Of a stretch of 64,000 bases of DNA, positions 42,312 to 52,200 are shown piece by piece. This DNA is from Prorocentrum cordatum (Eukaryota > Sar > Dinophyceae > Prorocentrales > Prorocentraceae). Position numbers and translations under genes: made by a program. The stretch lies in NCBI GenBank assembly GCA_963575745.1, contig CAUYUJ010018046.1, positions 27,501 through 91,500 of the forward strand, in the 5' to 3' direction. The number at the start of each line of letters is the position of its first letter. Position 1 is the first letter of the stretch. The notes under the pieces are model-generated. The model worked only from the letters and a program-made list of their open reading frames with translations, was not told the origin of the DNA and made no database searches.

Positions 42312-43856
42312 AAAATTAATTATCCCGGCAAAGCAACCTAACAGCGACGTGTATAAGCATATCTGGAAGCAGTCCCCTTAAGATTCGGGTGATAATCCAG
42401 TTTTAGAATTCTGCTGTTCTCGCAGTCGCAGTTGCATTCGCAATGACAGTCGCAGTGGCAACGGCCTTAGGATCCAATGGGATCCTAAGGATTCCTGAGG
42501 ATTCCTGAGGATGCTGAACTATGCCGACGGATTCCTAATGACTCCTAAGGATTCCTATGGATTCCTACGGATGTTTCAACCTGCCTCAGTTTCAGCCTCA
42601 GCCTCAGCCTGCCTCGGCTTGCCTCAGCCTCAGCCTCGGCCTGTCTCGGCCTCAGCCTCAGCCTGCCTCAGCCTCAGCCTCGGCCTGCCTCGGCCTCAGC
42701 CTGCGTCAGCCTCAGCCTCAGCCTGCCTCAGCCTCAGCCTGCCTCAGCCTCAGCCCCAGCCTCAGCCTGCTTCGGCACGCTTCAGCCTCAGCCTCATCCT
42801 GCCTCGGCCTCAGCCTGCCTCGGCCTCAGCCTGCCTCGGCCCCCCCACCCTCCCCCCCCCTCTCCCCCCCCCCGCCCACTCAGCCTCGCATTGTTTCAGT
42901 TTCGGCCTGCCTCGTCCTCGGCCTCAGCCTCAGTCTCAGCCTCATCCTGTCTCGGCTTGAGGCTGCCTCGGCCTCAGCATCATCCCGCCTCGGCCTCAGC
43001 ATGCCTCAGCCTCGGCCTCAGCCTGCCTCGGCCTCAGCCTGCCTCAGCCTCAGCCTCAGCCTCAGTCTGCCTCGGCTTGCCTCGGCCTCAGCCTCAGCAT
43101 GCCTCGGCCTCAGCCTCAGCCTCAGCCTGCCTCAGCCTCAGCCTGCCTCAGCCTCAGCCTCAGCCTGCCTCAGCCTCAGCCTGCTCAGCCTGCCTCAGCC
43201 TCAGCCTGCCTCGGCCTCAGCCTGCTTCGGCGTGCCTCAGTCTCAGCCTCATCCTGTCTCGGCTTGAGCCTGCCTCGGCCTCAGTCTGCCTCAGCTCGGG
43301 CAGTCAAACTATGGCACAGGATTGGTGTTCTGGGAACACGAAAATCACGCAGTGGCCCGCAGTTGGCTCGGGGCAGTCAACATATGGCGCAGGAGTGGTG
43401 TTCTGGGACCACGAAGATCACGAAGTGGCCTACAGTTGGCTCTGGGCATTCAGAATGGGCCAGGGAATTGCGTTTAGGCAGCGCGAAGAACACGAAGTGG
43501 TCTACAGTTGGCTCCGGGCATTCAAAATGTGGCCTGGGAGTGGTGTTCTGGGAATGAGAAGAATACGAAGTGGCCCACAGTTGGGCCCGGGCATTCAAAA
43601 TGTGGCCTGGGAGTGGTGTTTTGGGAGCACGAAAAACACAAAGTGGCTTACAGTTGGCTCCGGGCATTCAAAATGTGGCCTTGGAGTGGTGTTCTGTTGG
43701 CTCCGGGCAGTCAAAATGTGGCTCCTGGCAGTGAAAATGGGGAGCCCCCCGATTCCCGCGGCACCCGTCCGGCATCTGCCCAGACCCCCTTGGGGAGTCA
43801 TGGCAATTTCTTTTGAGCCCACTAGAAACCTATCAGTTGTCGCTGTTAGGTAATTT
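42312..43856 (+). mobile_element. Terminal-inverted-repeat element, copy 3
   Basis: TIRs at 42336-42347 and 43840-43851. The same order as copy 1: TAAGGATTCCT repeats, CAGCCT array (42580-43300), 70-bp repeats (43310-43720), then a conserved right end with GAATTCCCGCGGCACCC-like sequence (ATTCCCGCGGCACCC) and AGAAACCTATCAG. Copies 1 and 3 are direct repeats. Confidence 0.75.
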
Positions 43857-44830
43857 CGTAGTTGAGTCAGAGGGGCAGCGCTCGCCTGCCCGCGAGGGGG
43901 CCATTGTGGATTCAGCCCTCCTTGAGAAAGCGCGCAGGGCCCCCCTCGGCCATGCCCGAGCCGTCGAACGGATGGGGGGCGCATCGGGGGCCACGAGTGC
44001 GCGCGGGAGTGCGCGCGGGAGCGCTGGGCGCGCGCGTCGCCCAACGACCGCAGGGTGAAGTGCCGCCGCGGCGGAGGGATCCACGGCGGCCGCATGGCGT
44101 CTTGGATTCGGGCCCGCCTTGGTCGCGCCGTCGCAGCCTGCGCGGCGCGTCTCAGCGGCGGGGGGAGGCGGCGCGCGACGATGCGATAACGCTCGGGCGG
44201 CCCGCGATGCCATCGCAACGCCAAGCTTCAGGACGTCGACATGAAGAAAATTTTTTCAATTTCAAAATCGCCGCGGCCCCTTGGGGGGGAGGCGGCTTCG
44301 CAACATTACGCGCGCGTGCATCTTGGCTAAGTCCCTGGCTAAGAGGGCTAGTATGTATCTTCCGCTGGCCAATATACGGATGCTGTCCAGATGTGTTTGT
44401 ACGAGTGCCCGTTTCCACGCTGCTCCGAGAGGCTGTATTCTTGGGTGTCCTGCTTCCTCGTCCCATCTTCCCGACCTCGACGATGTGGCCCACTAGTTGG
44501 TTTGTCCTAGGCTCCAACAACTATTCCTTCAGTGGATGGGTTCTTGGGCTCCGAGGTCTTCTGGGTATCCTGAGGGTTCGCCCTGGCTTCACTTCCCCCT
44601 CCTGTTTCGCGGGATGGGCCCTGGTCAGTGTCTTTTATGTTCCATGCTGTGTGATGCGTTCCTCAGCATGCACTCTTCAATCCGATATTGCCTGCCTGTC
44701 TCGCCGTCTCAGCAATTTGAAGCTCGCCCCCGAATGCAGGCACGGAGGACGCATCGTGCGCGCAGGCTGGTCTGGTCTCAGCTGTCTCAGACAAACAACT
44801 AACAATGGGCGGGGGGTGGTCCCAGGAGAG
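43857..44830. other. No gene assigned
   Basis: A long plus-strand frame (43862-45436) crosses this interval, but it also crosses unrelated pentamer repeats and GC-rich sequence, so I do not accept it. The segment 44400-44800 has a more natural composition but no domain I know. Confidence 0.3.
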
Positions 44831-45380
44831 AAAAAACTCTTATCCAATCCATCTCATCCCATCCAATCCAATCCACCCAACCCAATCCATCAACTCATTT
44901 TTGTCGGCGCCTGCGGCGGGCGATCTTACCCAATCCAGCTTACCTTCTCCAATCCATCTTGCCCAACCCAATCCATAGTATCTTATCCAACCCACCCTGC
45001 CCCATCTTTTTTATCCACTCAATCCAGCCCATCCAACCCAACCCATCAATTCATTTGTTTCTGCGCCTGCGGCGGGCGAATCCAACCCATTTTATCTTAT
45101 CCAATCCATCTCTTCCAACCCAACCCATCTCATCCAATCCAATTTGCCCCGTCCCATCCAATCCAATCCGCCCAGCCCAATCCGCCATTTGTTTTGTCGG
45201 CGCTTGGGCGCGATCTCGGCGAACTGCGAGGCTCGAGCGTTCGGCGCCCATGCCTTTCGGGCGCCGCCCCATGGCGCCCCTCCGCCCGCCTGCCATGGCG
45301 TCTCCCGCGGCGCGCATTCTCCGCGCGCCCGACGCCAAATCGTTGTTCGGCGCCGCAGGCGGGCTTTCTCATTTTGCTTT
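44831..45380 (+). repeat. TTCATTTGTT / ATCCAATCC modules, second locus
   Basis: Modules like those at 32540-32788: CTCATTTTTGTCGGCGCCTGCGG near 44896 and TTCATTTGTTTCTGCGCCTGC near 45050, followed by ATCCA/ACCCA pentamers. A fourth hairpin lies at 45351-45361, inverted. Confidence 0.72.
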
Positions 45381-45494
45381 TGAGGTCGATAGTGAGACCG
45401 ACAGTGAGATTCACAGGTACGTCGGTCGACGGATAAGTAGATAGTGGGTTCCCATCGCCATCGGGGTCATCAACGTGGCGGAGGGGGACTCTGA

Positions 45495-45524
45495 CAGGGA
45501 AGGAGAGAGAGAAAGAGAGAGAGG

Positions 45525-45574
<50 letters not shown>

Positions 45575-45578
45575 AAAT

Positions 45579-45620
<42 letters not shown>
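45495..45620. repeat. GA microsatellite
   Basis: GAGAGA run with one A-rich interruption. On the minus strand this is (TC)n and may be the 3' tail of the minus-strand LINE. Confidence 0.9.
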
Positions 45621-45981
45621 GGACAAGTAGGCGGACCAGGGTCCGTCCGCGAGGCGCACTGCTGTGCGACAACTCGCATGCACTATTTGCGGCGGTGCAG
45701 CCTTAAGATACGAGGGCGGGCTACAAAACCCCCTCCCCCGGCGCAGTGCGACAGACGCTACAGACGGCGGACAGACGATGAAGATCTCACCTGACAGACC
45801 GCGTGAGGTAAAAGGCCCCAACAAGAAAGGCGACGTGCAGGCACGTGGCTAGGCGGCTTGGCGGACCGCCAGTTGGGCGCTTGGCCGCTACGCGGCGCGC
45901 AGTGACGGGGCACCCCCCGCCCCCGCGCCTTGACGCCGTGGACGCGGAGCCACACGTACACACGGGCAGGCAGAAAGGAGA
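45621..45981 (-). other. Probable 3' untranslated region of the minus-strand LINE
   Basis: No coding frame is supported after TAA at 45984-45982. The interval runs to the (TC)n tract. Confidence 0.4.
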
Positions 45982-46176
45982 TTAGCGCGGGGCACCAGGT
46001 GGAGCGCCGCGGAACGATGACAACATAGCTTGGATGTTGAGTGACGGCACGACACCATCGGGCGAGGTCGTGAGCAGCTCGGCGAAGGCTCGCCCAGCGC
46101 TGTGGAGGCGCTGGAGTAGGCGACCTTGACGAGCTTGGGCAGCGGCGAGGTCCGCGGCGAGAGCTAAGCACCTCTG
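45982..46176 (-). pseudogene. C-terminal extension beyond an in-frame TAG
   Basis: In the same frame as the large C-terminal ORF, 64 codons follow TAG (46179-46177) to TAA (45984-45982). They read LAADLAAAQARQGRLLQRL, a helical coiled-coil-like segment, so the TAG probably cut off a real tail. Confidence 0.45.
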
Positions 46177-49100
46177 CTAAAGGGCAGCCATAGCCTGTGA
46201 CAGCTCGGTTTCACGGTCGGTGAGCGGTGGCTGCTCAGTGACATCCGCCGAGGGTCTCGAGACAGAGGCGAGGTCCTCGGTACGCCTGTCCAGGTGGGCT
46301 AGCGGCGTGCGGGACCCTGAACGCTGACGTCCGTCACCCTTGAAAGGTGACTGGAGGGGCCGGCGCGACCCCAGGGCTGGAGCCGCTAGGGCCGCGCCCC
46401 GAGAGGTCAGGGGAGCCGCTTCCTCTCGCTCAGCAACGGAGGAAGCGTGGGTGGGGCACGAGGGCCTGTCTGGTTTAGTACCCTGCGGGGGGGCTGAAGC
46501 CGCCCCCGCGGGTCGCTGGCGATGGGGAGGCGGAGTGGTATGCGCGGTGGGACCAGTCGTGATGCCGTGCAAGGCCGCCGAGGTCGGTCGCGTAGAGGGT
46601 TGGTGTCTCGGTGGGGCGGCATGGTCGGCAGCGTGTGGTGTCGGCGGTGCGTCCTCAATGCCACTCAATCCTCGGGGGGCACCCGGGTCGTGGTCGGCGT
46701 CTTGGCGGTGACCGATATCGTCGTATGTGGGCGTTAACGCTCTTGGGGACGGCGTCGCAGTAGGGTTTGCGAGGTTTCCCGACGGGGCGGGGTTTTCGTT
46801 GGCTGGTCCGTCGTCCAAAGCGTCCGATCCCCCACCGAGGCTGAAAAGGTCATCGTCCTGCTCATCAGCGTCTTGAAAAGGAACGGCGTTGTCATGTGGG
46901 TGGGCTGACGCACTCAATGGCGGAGTCGGGGGCGCCGTGCGGGTGCCCGCCGGGGCAGGGTTGGCGCTGGCTGACTCGTCGCCCAGGAAGTCCAAACCTC
47001 CACCAAAGCCGAACGGGTCGTCCTCCTGTTCGTCGAATAACACCCGTTGGGCCTCGGCCCAGAGCTCGTCGGGGTTTTGTGGGATGTCTGGTCCAGCCGC
47101 GGGTGGAGCCTGGTCAGACAGCAGGGGATTTGGTTCCATTTTGTTTAGTTCTGCAGCTGTGAACCCAGCCCTGCGGTGTGGGAGAGGAAGTGTACGATGT
47201 CTCCGCTCGTAGATGGCAACGGCGACTCCATGGAGCACGGTCGCTTGGCGGTGTCGTGCTTTGGCAGCTTCAACGATGTCGTCTGGAAGGTTATGAGTAC
47301 GTGCCGCCGCTGTGGCGAGGGCGTCAGCCTGACGATTGAACTCCTCCGCGATGGGCCCGATGAGCCCGAGGTCGATGCCCGTGTCGCCCTGGTGGCTAGC
47401 GACTTTCTCTACGCGGAACATGTTTGGCTTGGCCATGACACATCGGTGGACCTTTTCCCAGAACTCCACGTGCGTGCCCTGCGGAGGTGAGTGTCCGTCG
47501 ATGATCCTTTGGAAGCCGTCGACCACCGCCTGGTTGTCCACGAAGACGTGTACGGGCCGTTCAGCACATGCCGTGAGGTGGACAATGGCGAGGGTCTCCG
47601 CAAGCTGTGCGTTCTGCGTGATGCCGTGAACGCGCGCACTGTAGTTCATGCGGTGGTCGATGCCGTAGTAGACGCCGTAGCCCGCTCTTGCAAGCAAAGG
47701 GATGGCTTGGTTGGTGCATGCACCGTCCGTGGCAGCGTAGACCCATGTCCAACCAGTGTCGTGGTCAAGGTAAGTGGTGTAGGAGTCCTGGGCTGAAGCC
47801 GCAGGATCTCCCTCAGGCGGGGGCCGCGGTATGGGTTGAGGTAGCGGGTCCCTCGCGAGGTCGGCTTGCAGATCGAGGAGGGCTGGGTCCTCATCGAAGA
47901 GCCCGCAATGTCTTGTGTGCGGAGGAAGACGGGCCCACTGCTCGTCACTGATGAGGGTGGTGAGAGGGACTCTTTCACGGGCCCAGCACTTGCAGTCACG
48001 CACAGTGTGCTCCTGAGTTTCCTCTTCCTCATCACAGTAACGGCAAATAGGGCTGGGATCAGCGGACGTATTTGATCGAGAACGTCGCTGTTGGGTGTGG
48101 TCCCCGCCCGACAGGTAGTTTAAGAGGAGCGCCAGCTGCCATGCGTTGCATTTGGCAGCTCCTTTGGTGCGGGCGAGCCACGTGCTGGCGAAAAGGTCGA
48201 GGCCCTGTCTGACCGAAGCCAGGTGTCCAAGGTCATGACGCCGTGGCTTGATTTTTCTCAGAAAGGCTCTGCGTTGCGAGGCGCGCAGCATGTGAAGGAA
48301 GGCGTTTTGGGGAAGGTTCAGCCAACTGATCTGGCAGCCCCAGTCGTCGTACATGGTGCCAAATGTGGGCCAAGTCCAACGGAGCTGCTGAAGCGTCTGG
48401 ACAAGTCGTCCAACAGGTCCTCCCCCAAAAAGGGTCTGGACATGGTGTTGGAGATCCCTGACGAGGCCGCAGAGAGTGGCGTCGCGGTTGACCTGTCGCC
48501 GCAGGCACAGGAAGACTTCACGCTGCATAATGGCGTCAATCTCCAGGGCGTGCCCTGGGACGCACACGGCCATGAGAGTCCAAAACTCGACCCACCTGTT
48601 TCCCTTGGGGCGGATAGCCGCCTTAAGGGCATGGTTGTAGGCAGTTTTGACGGGGCCTGATGGGGCTTGGATGTCAGTGCCCGTGGTACAGACGCTGGCA
48701 GCAAGGGAGCGGGCGTGCCGCGCCTTAATACGCATCGGAGATGGGAGCTTGCCAATACGCGGCAGGCGACTAGTCGCCCTGCGAACACGGGCGTCAGCGG
48801 TGGCCGTGAGGTTGAGCGCGGCTGGAGCCGGCGCTGCCTCGGCGTTGATGTAACTTCCGACGAGCTTGAAGGAGTCGACCACGCGTAAGGGCCGTTCCGC
48901 CAAGGTGAGCTGGGTAACGGCGGTGTGAAGCTCGTCAGTAAGCGCCCACCCCGCCACTTTTCCAGGATGAATGCGTTGACCAGAAAATCGATCAAACTTG
49001 GCGGTTTCATCAAGAGATTTCTGCAACTCGGGCGCGGTGTGGGTAGTGGAGTTGCTGTCGTCAACAAAAGGTAGTGCTGAGTGACCGCGGCACGTAACGA

Positions 49101-49206
49101 TGCTGTCTCTTGGTCCAGACGCACATGAGCAGCTTAATGTCGTCCAGGGACCAAGAGCTTCCCTGGAGGTGACCGTTTGTCCTGGCCAGTTCCTTAGAGT
49201 ACGCAC
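46177..49206 (-). CDS. LINE RT motif C, zinc finger, RNase H and C-terminal tail
   Basis: The 1009-codon frame starts just before RT motif C, LPFVDDSNS, with the Asp pair at 49062-49057 (residues 49-50). The thumb and a CX2CX8HX4C zinc finger follow (CRYCDEEEETQEH, about 48050-47994). RNase H has TDGAC with Asp at 47727-47725 (residue 494), then ETLAI, VFVDNQAVVDG and QADALA, the four acidic positions. The last 350 residues are Pro/Ala-rich and low in order. The frame begins in a frameshift relative to the endonuclease/RT ORF. Hairpins at 46369-46391, 46485-46509 and 47786-47806 lie inside. Confidence 0.82.
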   Translation of the reverse strand: MRTLRNWPGQTVTSREALGPWTTLSCSCASGPRDSIVTCRGHSALPFVDDSNSTTHTAPELQKSLDETAKFDRFSGQRIHPGKVAGWALTDELHTAVTQLTLAERPLRVVDSFKLVGSYINAEAAPAPAALNLTATADARVRRATSRLPRIGKLPSPMRIKARHARSLAASVCTTGTDIQAPSGPVKTAYNHALKAAIRPKGNRWVEFWTLMAVCVPGHALEIDAIMQREVFLCLRRQVNRDATLCGLVRDLQHHVQTLFGGGPVGRLVQTLQQLRWTWPTFGTMYDDWGCQISWLNLPQNAFLHMLRASQRRAFLRKIKPRRHDLGHLASVRQGLDLFASTWLARTKGAAKCNAWQLALLLNYLSGGDHTQQRRSRSNTSADPSPICRYCDEEEETQEHTVRDCKCWARERVPLTTLISDEQWARLPPHTRHCGLFDEDPALLDLQADLARDPLPQPIPRPPPEGDPAASAQDSYTTYLDHDTGWTWVYAATDGACTNQAIPLLARAGYGVYYGIDHRMNYSARVHGITQNAQLAETLAIVHLTACAERPVHVFVDNQAVVDGFQRIIDGHSPPQGTHVEFWEKVHRCVMAKPNMFRVEKVASHQGDTGIDLGLIGPIAEEFNRQADALATAAARTHNLPDDIVEAAKARHRQATVLHGVAVAIYERRHRTLPLPHRRAGFTAAELNKMEPNPLLSDQAPPAAGPDIPQNPDELWAEAQRVLFDEQEDDPFGFGGGLDFLGDESASANPAPAGTRTAPPTPPLSASAHPHDNAVPFQDADEQDDDLFSLGGGSDALDDGPANENPAPSGNLANPTATPSPRALTPTYDDIGHRQDADHDPGAPRGLSGIEDAPPTPHAADHAAPPRHQPSTRPTSAALHGITTGPTAHTTPPPHRQRPAGAASAPPQGTKPDRPSCPTHASSVAEREEAAPLTSRGAALAAPALGSRRPLQSPFKGDGRQRSGSRTPLAHLDRRTEDLASVSRPSADVTEQPPLTDRETELSQAMAAL

Positions 49207-52200
49207 CGTTCATGCGGATGTAACGTTTGTGGCGCCTGTAGAAGTTTCTGCGGACAGTAACGATGTCTTGGGGACACCCCGCGTGAAGCGCGAGGTTAAG
49301 GCATATGTCCGTGATGAGATAGTCGAAACACTTCTGACGGTCCAGGGCAGCTCCAGCCAAGGGAAGGAGAAGGGCTCTGGCGTGTTCGATGCGAAGGGCG
49401 AGAGAAGTGCTGACGTCCCCAATGGTAGCTTTGGGAACAGCGCCAAAACTCGTGGCGTGGGTCCATCCTTTCCGCCAGTCCGTGAGGCTGCGGTAAGCTG
49501 GTGCTTCCCACGCGTACATCCAAACGGAAAGCACCGAGAGAAGTCGTTGGTCCGTTGGGAGTTCGCCTCGGCCTTTTCGGAGGCACGGGTTTGGGACGTG
49601 GAGGAGGGGTTCTGGGATGGTGCCAGTGCGTTGCATAGCTCGTAGGACGCTGGCGAAGAGGCGAAGAATGTCGTCGGGAAGCTCCTTTGCCTCCTTAGTA
49701 GTCCAACCGTCCAGACCCCCCGCGCGTCTCGGTGAACGGGTGCGAATGAAGTGGATGAGTTGGTCGTCGGTGAGGTGGAAAGGGGTAGCTGGTGATGGCG
49801 TAGGCAGCTCCTGTCGGTACTCGTCGTAGAAGTCGGCCCACGTCGGCATGGCTTCGGCATCATGTCCCGCACGTGCGCGGTACCTGCCCAAGATGGGCTC
49901 CCAGGTGTCGACCATGAGCTTCAGCATGTCCTTGATGTTAGCAACAATGGCGTTGGCAGGGAGGATGTCGGGGACTTGCGCAGGTGGTGGTTCACGGGTG
50001 TGGTCTTCGTCGCTGTCCGTGTCGGGCGAACTACCGTCGCCGGGGCTGAAGCCGCCAGCTTCGGTGTCAGCGTCGCTGTCGTCCGTGCAAGCTTCGTCAG
50101 GTTTGAAGGCGTTGGTGTCGCAGTGGAGTTGCGTATCGTCAGGAGTGGTAGGCGTGCGGAGATACGCCGTGGGCGAGCTATCAGCAGCTCGTGCGTATAT
50201 GGCCGCCTTTCGCCCGCTTGGCTCACGGACGCCCTCGGCCCATATCCTGATGCGTTCCGCCTTGGCACGGTTCGCGCGTCGCGCCAGCTCCAAGTCGAGA
50301 TGTTGGATCAAAACGTCAAGGTGCTCCCCGTGCGGCACTGGCTCGTCTGGGGCCCAGGCCTCGGGGAATTCCAGGAGAACCGTGGGGCGCAGCTTGTGGC
50401 ATAAGAGGCGGGCCGCGGCCCACGTGCAGTCGATGCGCTGCGCGAGGTACGGCGGGATAGCACGGCAATCTAGATGGTGGTGCTGTCCGATGAAACGGAG
50501 CTCGCAGAGTTGCCGATGGAGCTTGCGCAGTCGGTTCATGTGAATCGTGGAAGCTCCGTAGGTGGGGAACGCGCGGGGGACAACCGGTCGATCCTCGAAC
50601 GTAGGCGTGAGCCCGTGCATGGTGGGGGGCTTCTTTTTTGGGTGGTGGGGCGGTGGAGGTGGCAGATCGCGTAGACGGGTGAGATGGTACTCATGACTGG
50701 CCTCGTTAGCCAGGGTGAACATGCGCTCCACGTCGTCTCGTGCGTCGGCCTGCTCCATGCGGTCCTGGTACCGCCCAGCGATGAGGGTCCCAAGTGCTTG
50801 CAGCTCGTGCCCCTCATGAACTCCATCGTCGGGCGGGTAGGGCGTAGGGGCAAGAAGACGTCGGGCCGTATGGTCGAGGCGACTGAGGTCAAGCGTGACC
50901 TGCAGGCCAACGTGAGACTTCGCAGGCAAGTCGCGAAGGTAGCAGAAGTCGGTGACAAGGGATCGCGCCGCCTGGTTGGCAATGATATAATCGATGCGCG
51001 AAGTGCGGGGGCACTTGGTGACGCGGTCCCAATCAGGGATATTGCCATAGGTGTGCATGGTGTGGTCTGGTGTGCCCTCAGCAACGTTGGACCATCCGTG
51101 CTGCAACATGTGCAGAAGGTGTGGATTGTCGTCAATGTTCGTGTTGGCGTCCATGCAGATGAAGTAGGGGGCTGAGCCGACCCTAGCGGCGGCACAGTCA
51201 GCGAGCCGAAAGAGAGCTGTGCTGTCTCCTCCAGCAATCCCGTAAAGGCTCGCTATGTAGATCCCCGCGGGCCCATGGTTATTTCGTCGCCGCCTACGGC
51301 GGTGTTGAGTGCAGAGTGGGAGAAAGACCTCATGCCATCTTTTCTTGGCCTTGAGGGCGGCGATACAGGGCGCATTGTCGTCGACAGTGGAGTCGACGAT
51401 GGCATCCTTAGAGAGAATGGCGACCCCTCCCGAGGCGCCAGTGTTGCCCACAACGGTGTGATCAGTGCCGCCGTGGGCAGCTCTGCGCTGGGCTCGCGCC
51501 AGATCAAGGTCAGGCCCAAGACTGGCGTGGTATCCACCGTGGAGAGGATTGGCGGCGCTGGTAGCGATGGCTTGCCTAGTCGGCTTGGCATGTCGGGTCT
51601 CCTGCAGTGCTATGACAGCGGCGTTGTGGTCGACACCAAGGGCGGTGATGGTTGGCCAGTTCGCTGAGAGACTGGTGATGTTAAGGCTGACGAGGTGTAT
51701 GGAGCGACCTGGCCCGTCTCCATCGGTGGAACTGGGGTTTGCGCGCCCCGCACGGTGAAGGTCAGCTTGACCCTCGCCCCAGTAGGAGGCTTGGCCACAG
51801 TAGGAGCTCATGGCGTTACTATGGGTTAGCTTGAACGGGGCTGAAGCCGCCGTCAGGCCAAACATATAGGCGGGACACGGTCGGCACTGCGCCAGGGGGG
51901 GTTCATAAATATTAGTAAAAATGTCACGAAAATTCCTCCTCACTCCTGTACTGTAGGGGACGAGGGGAGGAGAAGTGAGACGGCAGCAGTGGGAGAGGGA
52001 GGCGACTCCTCGATCCATCCTGCCGAACACAAAGACAAAAACGAGACAGCGGCGGCGGCCAGGCGCGGCGGCGGCACAACGCACGCGCATGTACTGCGCA
52101 CGCGCCACCGCTGGTCCCTCCTGCGGTGACACGCCCGCCCCGTCAGTGTCTTGATGAGCAGCATCTGGTGGAACGGCTCCAGCAGCACGATCGGAGGCCT

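Larger units (their letters stand above)
32554..45361. repeat. Dispersed 11-nt hairpin CGCY-TGC-GGCG
   Basis: Copies: 32554-32564 (CGCT, T-G wobble), 32704-32714, 44908-44918 and 45064-45074, all with loop TGC. At 45351-45361 the exact reverse complement (CGCC, loop GCA, GGCG) lies in flanks that match those at 32554, so the hairpin seems to have flipped in place. Confidence 0.6.

Noticed and set aside
43862-45436. Plus-strand frame of 524 codons
   Set aside because: Runs through unrelated repeats (ATCCA pentamers, hairpin modules) without any domain; chance opening in GC-rich DNA.
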